DNA of 5,810 bases from Minisyncoccota bacterium (lineage in GTDB: Bacteria > Patescibacteriota > Microgenomatia > UBA1400 > PJMF01). Positions 1 to 4,658 of this stretch are shown here, one piece after another. A program made the position numbers and the translations under genes. Where the stretch lies: contig WJLO01000010.1 in the NCBI GenBank assembly GCA_014728425.1, forward strand, positions 1-5,810, in the 5' to 3' direction. How positions within the stretch are numbered: position 1 is the stretch's first letter; the number at the start of each line of letters is the position of its first letter. The notes under the pieces were generated by a model. The model saw nothing but the letters and a program-made list of their open reading frames with translations, was not told where the DNA came from and did no database searches.

Positions 1-1132
1 CAACTGCAGCTTCTACTAAATCAACACTATCTTCATCAAAGTTTTGTAGAATAGCTTCTAAAGTTCCCTTGACATCAGCCCTAACAATTAACTTTATTTT
101 TTCTTTCTCGCCAAAAGCAGCTTCAATATCTAAGTCTGACCAGTCTGGGGCTGTTTCTTGCGACTCAGCTGAAGTTGACTCATCTTGAGCTGATTGGTCT
201 TCAGTTTTTGCTGCTTGAGATTGTTGATACTCCGCCTGAGCATCACGAACGATTTCACCAATACTAGGAACCTGCTTAAAACCAATAATCTCTGCTGGCG
301 ATCCTGGTTTAACTGCTTGTAAGTGTTGGCCCTGTTCATTAGTTAACAATCTCACTCGACCATGCGCAGTTTCAGTTAACAAATCTTGTCGGGTGCGTAA
401 AGTTCCTTGTTTGACTACCACACTAGCCACTGGCCCTCGTTTAGCATCTTTAGTAGACTCGATCACTGCTGCCTCTAAAGGAGCCTGTGGATCTGCTTTT
501 AACTCAAGTAACTCAGCCATCACCACTACAGTTTCTAACAACTTATCAACACCTTTACCGGTCTTGGCCGAGATTTCTACTACCTCAACATCTCCACCAT
601 AATCACTGACTAGCACCTCTTGTTCTGCTAGTTGAGATTTAACATCATCTAAACGGACGTCAGGGAGATCAATCTTGTTAATCGCTACCAAAAATGGCAC
701 TTTACTTTCACGAATATAACGCAGAGATTCAATAGTTTGAGGCTTAACCCCATCATTAGCCGCTACAATCAAAATCACTAAATCAGTAACCTGTGCTCCA
801 CGTTGGCGCATCTTGTTAAAAGCAGCATGGCCTGGGGTATCAATAAAAGTTAATTTTTGTTTTTGAGCAGATTTTTTTGCAGTTGCTGACTGAGTTTTTT
901 TTCTTTTAGTTGATTTTTTAGCTTTACTGTTCTTAGTTTTGGCTGCTGAAGCTGGTTTTTGTTGCTCAGCTTCAGGAACAAACTCAATCTGATAAGCCCC
1001 AATGTGTTGGGTAATGCCGCCAGCTTCTTTGGCTTGCACTCTAGTTTGACGAATATAATCTAATAAAGTAGTTTTACCATGATCAACATGGCCCATAATA
1101 GTAATAATTGGCGGTCTGGTTTGTAAAGCCAT
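1..1132 (-). CDS. infB: Translation initiation factor IF-2, N-terminal-domain-less form (3' end outside window)
   Basis: IF-2 is the GTPase that places initiator fMet-tRNA in the ribosomal P site and promotes subunit joining. The 377 visible residues show the whole G domain: G1 GHVDHGKT at 14-21, switch [11 protein letters not shown] at 38-47, G3 DTPGH at 98-102, G4 NKID at 152-155 and G5 SAK at 188-190. Domain II follows (about 217-297, with [16 protein letters not shown]), then an acidic Q/S/E-rich linker (298-345) and the start of domain III ([11 protein letters not shown], 351-361). The C-terminal fMet-tRNA-binding domain lies beyond base 1. ATG at 1130-1132 is the start: an in-frame TAA at 1139-1141 forbids extension, so the N-terminal domains of E. 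coli-type IF-2 are absent. Residues 51-92 are a Lys-rich insertion between switch I and G3. The gene starts 12 bp after the nusA stop and should share its transcript. A GGA lies about 16 nt upstream, rather far for a Shine-Dalgarno. Family assignment is certain. Confidence 0.97.
   Translation of the reverse strand, partial: MALQTRPPIITIMGHVDHGKTTLLDYIRQTRVQAKEAGGITQHIGAYQIEFVPEAEQQKPASAAKTKNSKAKKSTKRKKTQSATAKKSAQKQKLTFIDTPGHAAFNKMRQRGAQVTDLVILIVAANDGVKPQTIESLRYIRESKVPFLVAINKIDLPDVRLDDVKSQLAEQEVLVSDYGGDVEVVEISAKTGKGVDKLLETVVVMAELLELKADPQAPLEAAVIESTKDAKRGPVASVVVKQGTLRTRQDLLTETAHGRVRLLTNEQGQHLQAVKPGSPAEIIGFKQVPSIGEIVRDAQAEYQQSQAAKTEDQSAQDESTSAESQETAPDWSDLDIEAAFGEKEKIKLIVRADVKGTLEAILQNFDEDSVDLVEAAV
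857..982 (-). other. Lys-rich insertion within the IF-2 G domain
   Basis: Codons 51-92 of infB lie in the loop between switch I and the DTPGH motif, where E. coli IF-2 has only about six residues. Here there are about 42, rich in Lys, Ala, Ser and Thr, with 12 Lys, one Arg and two Glu. The reading frame is open and the flanking G motifs are intact, so this is an in-frame loop expansion and not a frameshift. The coding strand contains runs of eight A (895-902) and seven A (872-878). A basic unstructured loop here could contact rRNA; that role is inference. Confidence 0.85.
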
Positions 1133-1144
1133 AAGTTTTTAGTT

Positions 1145-2716
1145 TTATTCCTTTTGTTTCTCTATTGCCGATTTTTCAGAATCCTGGTCATCAGCATCTT
1201 CACTCTTGCTAGGCTTGTTTTCCTGATCTTGAGTTGAGTCTTGAGCAACTTTTTTGCTCTTGGCTGAATCTTGTTGTGCTGCTGAAGATTGATCTTGAGT
1301 TGAGTCAGTAGTTGTCTCTTCACTAACTTTCTTAGACGACTCTGCTGACTTAGCTGGCGATGTTGCTGTATCAACTTTTGAAGCTGAGGCTTCTTGATCG
1401 TCGTCTTGATCTTGCTGATCCTCATCAGCTGCTGCCTGATCTTTTAAAGCCTGAACCCGAGCAGCGCGTTTTGCTTCTCTTTCTAATTGAGCAGCCTCAT
1501 ACTCAGCAACAAAGTCTTTTAATAACTGAGTCTGATCTTCATCAAGCTCTGGAGCAGCCAGCCATTTATCACTAAACCGCTGAAGATCAGCCACTGTAGT
1601 TAGCTTATGATGAATAAGGTAGTCTCTTGCTTCTTCGGTCAAGCCCTTAATGGTATCAACTTCATATTCTTCTTGACCAGTTACTTGTGATTTAACCTGA
1701 CCTTGGTCAGATTGAACCGTGATCTTATAACCAGTAAGCTTGGCCGCTAAACGAACATTTTGCCCTCCACGACCAATCACTAAAGAAAGCTGATCATCTG
1801 GAGCAGTTACCACTGCTAGTTTTTCTTCTTCTTTGAGCTCGATTTTGAGATTTTCTGCTGGAGCTAAAGCAGCTTGTAGGTAAAGTTCTAGATTTTCAGA
1901 AAAAGGAATAATGTCGATTTTTTCATTATTAAGTTCTTCAATCACTTTTTGTACGCGCACACCCCGTTGTCCTACACAAGAACCTACTGGGTCAACCCCT
2001 TCCTGAGTAGAAGCTACTGCCAGCTTACTGCGCACTCCAGCCTCTCTGGCAATATTAATGATCTCTACTGCTCCGCTAGCAACTTCTGGTACTTCTCGTT
2101 CAAATAACTTAACTACCAACTCCTGATCGGCTCGAGAAACAACAATAGTTTGACCCCGAAAAGTCTCCCCAATCTCTTTAATTAACACTGCTAAGCGTTG
2201 ATTAGTACGATAAAACTCACCTCGCATTTGTTCTTCTGGCGGCATATAGCCTTGACCTCGACCAATATTAACTACCACTGTACGTCGATCCATTCGCAAA
2301 ACCTGGCCAGTAACTACTTCACCAACTTTATCTTGATAATCTGTAATAATTTGATCTTTTTCTGATTGGCGAATTTTTTGTAAAATCACTTGTTTGGCAG
2401 TTTGAGCAGCAATACGACCAAACCCAGCTGGAGTAACATCTTCAGCTTTGTCTTCATCCCATTTGGTAATCTCTTCTGTTTCTTGATCACGCTCTAGCAC
2501 TGGTGCCTTAAAAATTCGCGCTGAGCCTGTTTCTTTATTTAACTTAACAAAATAATAAGCATCTTCTTCCAGCTCACCAATCTCCTTACGATAAGCAGAA
2601 ACTAAAGCTTGTTCAATAGCTTGGTAAATTGATTCTTGAGGAATATGACGTTCGCTAGCAATTTGTGCAATAGCAGCAGCAAATTCGGTACGAATCACAG
2701 TGTTAAGATTTGGCAT
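1145..2716 (-). CDS. nusA: Transcription termination/antitermination factor NusA with long low-complexity tail
   Basis: NusA binds RNA polymerase and nascent RNA and affects pausing, termination and antitermination. The 523 residues show the N-terminal RNAP-binding domain (1-128, with TPAGFGRIAAQTAKQV at 95-110), an S1 domain (about 132-197), KH1 with VGSCVGQRGVRVQ (244-256), and KH2 with IGRGGQNVRLAAKLTGYKI (314-332). A helix-hairpin-helix-like domain follows at about 353-407 (DTIKGLTEEARDYL), similar to the C-terminal repeats of longer NusA proteins. The last 90 or so residues (431-523) are low complexity, rich in D, E, Q, S, T and K, with DSTQDQ twice (471-476, 493-498). Bacillus NusA is about 370 residues and E. 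coli NusA 495, so the extra length here is mostly the tail. The ATG start is supported by a strong Shine-Dalgarno at 2724-2730. infB follows after 12 bp; rimP is not upstream and ylxR/rnpM is not between them. Assignment is certain. Confidence 0.97.
   Translation of the reverse strand: MPNLNTVIRTEFAAAIAQIASERHIPQESIYQAIEQALVSAYRKEIGELEEDAYYFVKLNKETGSARIFKAPVLERDQETEEITKWDEDKAEDVTPAGFGRIAAQTAKQVILQKIRQSEKDQIITDYQDKVGEVVTGQVLRMDRRTVVVNIGRGQGYMPPEEQMRGEFYRTNQRLAVLIKEIGETFRGQTIVVSRADQELVVKLFEREVPEVASGAVEIINIAREAGVRSKLAVASTQEGVDPVGSCVGQRGVRVQKVIEELNNEKIDIIPFSENLELYLQAALAPAENLKIELKEEEKLAVVTAPDDQLSLVIGRGGQNVRLAAKLTGYKITVQSDQGQVKSQVTGQEEYEVDTIKGLTEEARDYLIHHKLTTVADLQRFSDKWLAAPELDEDQTQLLKDFVAEYEAAQLEREAKRAARVQALKDQAAADEDQQDQDDDQEASASKVDTATSPAKSAESSKKVSEETTTDSTQDQSSAAQQDSAKSKKVAQDSTQDQENKPSKSEDADDQDSEKSAIEKQKE
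1224..1306 (-). repeat. 17-bp direct repeat in the nusA tail
   Basis: An identical 17-bp sequence occurs at 1224-1240 and 1290-1306, offset by exactly 66 bp (22 codons), so both copies are in frame and encode DSTQDQ. The sequence between is also low complexity (Gln, Ser, Ala, Lys). This looks like an internal duplication that lengthened the disordered NusA tail. Confidence 0.75.
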
Positions 2717-2723
2717 AAAAGTA

Positions 2724-2730
2724 CTCCTTA
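2724..2730 (-). promoter_or_regulatory. nusA ribosome binding site
   Basis: The minus strand reads TAAGGAG, seven nucleotides before the nusA ATG. It is the only strong, well-spaced Shine-Dalgarno in the window; infB, dnaJ and the family 2 glycosyltransferase have weak or no matches. Confidence 0.85.
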
Positions 2731-2763
2731 TATTTAGCTTAGCCTACTGATTAACGAGCCTGT

Positions 2764-2783
2764 AAAAAAGCTTGACTGCTTTT
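2764..2783 (-). terminator. Weak hairpin with T run in the nusA leader
   Basis: The minus strand has AAAAGC (2783-2778), a six-base loop AGTCAA, and GCTTTT (2771-2766), followed by two more T. This is a perfect but A/T-rich 6-bp stem with a T tail. It lies 47 bp before the nusA ATG and its loop carries part of an AGCAGTC motif copy. It could be a weak intrinsic terminator for upstream transcription or a leader structure of nusA. The low stem stability keeps confidence low. Confidence 0.3.
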
Positions 2784-2798
2784 GTTATGAACTCCTGA

Positions 2799-2805
2799 GA
2801 CTGCT
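2799..2805 (-). repeat. Intergenic AGCAGTC motif, copy 3
   Basis: AGCAGTC on the minus strand, six nucleotides after the TAA of the small ORF at 2812-2886. It sits in a small hairpin, TGAG-CAGT-CTCA. A further copy is at 2774-2780. The same heptamer follows the stop codons of the two glycosyltransferase genes and was not found inside any gene of this window on either strand. Confidence 0.5.
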
Positions 2806-2811
2806 CAACTT

Positions 2812-2886
2812 TTAAAATAACTCATTAACTTGATCAACAGTCCCAGCTAATGTAAAAAAAGACGTGCTAAGCTGCTCGTCCTTCAT
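2812..2886 (-). CDS. Candidate 24-residue small ORF in the nusA leader
   Basis: ATG at 2886-2884 to TAA at 2814-2812 encodes MKDEQLSTSFFTLAGTVDQV followed by NELF. I recognise no family. The frame is open further upstream, and a TTG at 2910 would give 33 residues with a hydrophobic start. For a gene: it lies between dnaJ and nusA, in the coding direction, downstream of a near-consensus promoter, and its stop is followed after 6 nt by the AGCAGTC motif, as for the membrane glycosyltransferase. Against: no convincing Shine-Dalgarno, very short length, and a terminator-like hairpin with seven T inside it (encoding Ser-Phe-Phe). It could be a leader peptide, a small protein or chance. Confidence 0.25.
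   Translation of the reverse strand: MKDEQLSTSFFTLAGTVDQVNELF
2854..2884 (-). terminator. Terminator-like hairpin between dnaJ and nusA (dnaJ terminator or nusA attenuator)
   Basis: The minus strand pairs GACG (2880-2877) with CGTC (2864-2861), then an A-A mismatch and a GC/GC pair, with loop AGCTTA, followed at once by seven T (2860-2854). The bases before the stem can pair weakly with the T run. It lies about 45 nt after the dnaJ stop, as expected of a dnaJ terminator. It is also downstream of the promoter at 2917-2945, so it would be in the nusA leader and could attenuate nusA. The mismatch and short stem make it a moderate terminator at best. Confidence 0.45.
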
Positions 2887-2916
2887 TTCTTTAATTAACC
2901 AGTTTATCAACAATAA

Positions 2917-2945
2917 ATTATAACCTAAATCTCGGTCTTTCTCAA
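2917..2945 (-). promoter_or_regulatory. Predicted sigma70-type promoter for nusA-infB, inside the 3' end of dnaJ
   Basis: The minus strand has TTGAGA (2945-2940), a 17-bp spacer and a perfect TATAAT (2922-2917). The -35 box differs from TTGACA by one base. It overlaps the last dnaJ codons. Transcription would start near 2910 and give a leader of about 190 nt before nusA, holding the 24-codon ORF and the terminator-like hairpin. This is a pattern match only. Confidence 0.6.
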
Positions 2946-3794
2946 CTGTTCGAGTAATTTTCGTTGATCTGAACTGAGTTTTTCTGGCACTTTGACAATC
3001 AAGCGCACATATAAATCACCCTTGCCTGAGCCTCGCAAATGAGGCACGCCCTCACCACGCAAACGAATCAAAGTGTGGGATTGTGTGCCTGGCCTAATCT
3101 TCAGTTTTAGCTCACCATTGTGAATGGTCTCAACTTTAGCATTACCACCCAAAGCAGCAGTAGTAAATGAGATGGGTTTTTTAATAAACAAATCATAACC
3201 ATCCCGAGTAAATTTAGGATGAGGCTTAACATCAAAAGTAACATCAAAATTTTGGAATCTTACTCTGGTGCCATCATTAGCTCCAGCTGGTACTTTAATT
3301 TGGTGTTTTTTACCATTAATAGTGACTTCTTTAGTGGCTCCTTTAACTGCCTCCATAAAATCAACAGTAACCGAATGTCGCGGCCGGCGCCGACTGGCCC
3401 CACCAAAACCGCGACCAAAAAACGACTCAAAAATCTCAAATGGGTCATTAAAATCCATATCAGCAAAAGGATTGGTGCCACCACTACGAGTGGTATAAGT
3501 CCAGGTAAAAGGACCAGATCTAAAACCACCAGCAAAAGGATTACCAGTAGCTCCAGCTCCTGATGCTGGGTCAAAAGCAGCATGGCCAAATTGATCATAA
3601 GCTTGTTTTTTCTTAGAATCAGATAAAACCTGATAAGCTTCATTAATCTCTTTGAACTTTTCTTCTGCATCTGCTGCATCATTACGATCAGGATGATACT
3701 TTAAAGCCATTTTCCGATAAGCTGCTTTGATCTCTTTATCAGAAGCAGTTTTGGAAACTCCTAAAATCTCGTAATAATCACGTTTAGTTGCCAT
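2925..3794 (-). CDS. dnaJ: DnaJ/Hsp40 co-chaperone, class B (no zinc finger)
   Basis: DnaJ proteins deliver unfolded clients to DnaK and stimulate its ATPase. The J domain spans residues 1-70 with HPD at 34-36 (LKYHPDRND) and ends in YDQFG. A G/F-rich region follows (about 71-135), containing DPFEIFESFFG (117-127), the G/F helix seen in class B Hsp40s. The C-terminal client-binding domains run from about 139 to 270 (VTVDFMEAVKGATKEV; LIRLRGEGVPHL; GDLYVRLIV). There are no CxxCxGxG zinc repeats, so it is CbpA/DnaJB1-like, and the first C-terminal subdomain is compact. I chose ATG at 3792-3794 (289 residues). The frame extends to a TTG at 3815, but that lies inside the predicted promoter, and the J domain begins properly at MATKRDYYEIL. 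There is no Shine-Dalgarno; a near-leaderless mRNA would explain this. dnaK and grpE are not in the window. The family is certain; the gene symbol could equally be cbpA. Confidence 0.93.
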   Translation of the reverse strand: MATKRDYYEILGVSKTASDKEIKAAYRKMALKYHPDRNDAADAEEKFKEINEAYQVLSDSKKKQAYDQFGHAAFDPASGAGATGNPFAGGFRSGPFTWTYTTRSGGTNPFADMDFNDPFEIFESFFGRGFGGASRRRPRHSVTVDFMEAVKGATKEVTINGKKHQIKVPAGANDGTRVRFQNFDVTFDVKPHPKFTRDGYDLFIKKPISFTTAALGGNAKVETIHNGELKLKIRPGTQSHTLIRLRGEGVPHLRGSGKGDLYVRLIVKVPEKLSSDQRKLLEQLRKTEI

Positions 3795-3805
3795 AAGACT
3801 GTTCA

Positions 3806-3834
3806 ATTGTAACAAGGAAATCGATTGTTGTTAA
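3806..3834 (-). promoter_or_regulatory. Predicted sigma70-type promoter of dnaJ giving a near-leaderless mRNA
   Basis: The minus strand reads TTAACA (3834-3829), a 17-bp spacer and TACAAT (3811-3806); each box has one mismatch to consensus. The dnaJ ATG lies 11 nt after the -10 box, so a start point 6-8 nt downstream leaves a leader of only about 3-5 nt. This agrees with the missing Shine-Dalgarno. No heat-shock CIRCE-type inverted repeat is visible. Confidence 0.6.
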
Positions 3835-3856
3835 GCAGACGATTTAATTGACTGCT
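3831..3856 (-). repeat. Intergenic AGCAGTC...TGCTTAA element, copy 2
   Basis: AGCAGTC (3856-3850) starts 10 nt after the stop of the family 2 glycosyltransferase gene, and GTCTGCTTAA ends at 3831. AGCAG and CTGCT can pair around a 13-base loop. The element is like copy 1 at 4639-4652 with 12 bp inserted between the halves. Its right part overlaps the -35 box of the dnaJ promoter. Confidence 0.5.
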
Positions 3857-3866
3857 AAAACTGCCC

Positions 3867-4562
3867 TTACGGTAACAGCCACTGACCAATAATCACCCGT
3901 AAAGCATCCACGCCGTCTCGCCAGGTAATTTTTTTACCCTCACTAAAATCTCTACCCACATAACTAATAGGAACCTCATAAATCTTCACCCCACGCTTGA
4001 GCACTTTGCAAGTAATTTCTGGCTCTAAATCAAATTTATTAGCCCGCAAATCTAAAGACCGCATTAGTTTAGTTGGCAAAACCTTATAACAAGTTTCCAT
4101 ATCTGAAAGAGTGGTGTTGTAAAGAATGTTGATGGTCAAGTTTAACAAGCCATTACCAAGCCGATGCCAAAACAGTAGATTTAGATGAGGTCCTAAAAAT
4201 CGAGAACCATAAACTACTTCAGCTTTACCTTTTTTAATTGGCTCTATTAACTTGGGAATATCTTCAGGATCATATTCTAGATCAGCGTCTTGGATTAATA
4301 CATAATCACCAGTCACTTTTTTTAAACCATAACGTACAGCACTGCCTTTGCCGCCATTTTTTTTGTCAAAAAGGTGAATTTTTTTCTTTTTAGTTGCACT
4401 CAGTTTTTTAACAAATTGATTAATTTTTTTCAAAGTTTCATCAGTAGAACCATCATTAACAATCACTACTTCATCAACTGCTTTAATCTTTAAAACTCGT
4501 TTCAAGATCTCTTGAACAGTGTTTTGTTCGTTATAAACCGGGACGATCAAGGAAAGTTTCAT
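3867..4562 (-). CDS. Family 2 glycosyltransferase, DPM1-like (polyprenyl-phosphate sugar synthase)
   Basis: A GT-A fold enzyme expected to move a sugar from a nucleotide donor to a polyprenyl phosphate on the cytoplasmic face of the membrane. The 231 residues show the GT2 start IVPVYNE (6-12), VNDGSTDET (35-43), KNGGKGSAVRYG (68-79), the metal-binding DAD (92-94), YGSRF (118-122), the DPM1-type SDMETCYKV (153-161), FDLEPEI (177-183) and EVPISYVGR (196-204). There is no C-terminal membrane segment, so it is the short soluble DPM1 form. Donor sugar and lipid cannot be read from sequence. ATG at 4560-4562 begins directly at the first strand; only a weak GAG lies in front. The gene upstream is a membrane glycosyltransferase that could use its product. 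The coding strand has A runs (eight at 4357-4364, seven at 4379-4385) in a Lys-rich stretch (57-72), without breaking the frame. The family is clear. Confidence 0.93.
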   Translation of the reverse strand: MKLSLIVPVYNEQNTVQEILKRVLKIKAVDEVVIVNDGSTDETLKKINQFVKKLSATKKKKIHLFDKKNGGKGSAVRYGLKKVTGDYVLIQDADLEYDPEDIPKLIEPIKKGKAEVVYGSRFLGPHLNLLFWHRLGNGLLNLTINILYNTTLSDMETCYKVLPTKLMRSLDLRANKFDLEPEITCKVLKRGVKIYEVPISYVGRDFSEGKKITWRDGVDALRVIIGQWLLP

Positions 4563-4658
4563 TGTTACTCGATTCTAGCTTCAGCTGCTAACAAACTCAT
4601 AGCCAATCAGAGCAGCTATGCTAATTTAGATTAGTCTATTAAGCAGACTGCTGAGGCT
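4563..4658 (-). other. Intergenic region between the two glycosyltransferase genes
   Basis: This 96-bp gap holds AGCAGTC motif copy 1, small inverted repeats (CTAAT/ATTAG with a 4-base loop, CATAGC/GCTATG with an 11-base loop) and a TAGAAT hexamer 9 nt before the downstream ATG without a matching -35 box. I see no convincing intrinsic terminator, as no hairpin ends in a T run, so cotranscription of the two genes remains possible. Confidence 0.5.
4639..4652 (-). repeat. Intergenic AGCAGTCTGCTTAA element, copy 1
   Basis: AGCAGTC begins exactly six nucleotides after the stop codon of the membrane glycosyltransferase and runs into TGCTTAA; AGCAG-T-CTGCT is a near-perfect dyad. The 10-bp GTCTGCTTAA part recurs at 3831-3840. 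Position just after the stop suggests a 3'-end signal; the function is unknown. Confidence 0.5.

Noticed and set aside
130..602. ORFs of 69 residues on both strands within infB, and similar ones within nusA and dnaJ
   Set aside because: They lie in other frames of clearly conserved genes and have low-complexity compositions expected of shadow frames.
2717..2924. tRNA, riboswitch or other known structured RNA in the nusA leader
   Set aside because: No cloverleaf, no T-loop-like sequence and no riboswitch core that I recognise; only short hairpins are visible.
3795..3815. Extending dnaJ to the upstream TTG (adds seven residues)
   Set aside because: TTG is a rare start, the extra residues are not part of a J domain, there is no Shine-Dalgarno, and the TTG lies in the spacer of a good promoter.
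4357..4391. Programmed slippage at the A8 and A7 runs of the glycosyltransferase gene (and the A8 run in infB)
   Set aside because: The normal frame encodes an intact enzyme through and beyond the runs; lysine codons in an AT-rich gene explain them.
4563..4580. Leaderless promoter for the family 2 glycosyltransferase based on TAGAAT 9 nt before the ATG
   Set aside because: No acceptable -35 box lies 16-18 bp upstream, and a single hexamer is too common in AT-rich sequence.
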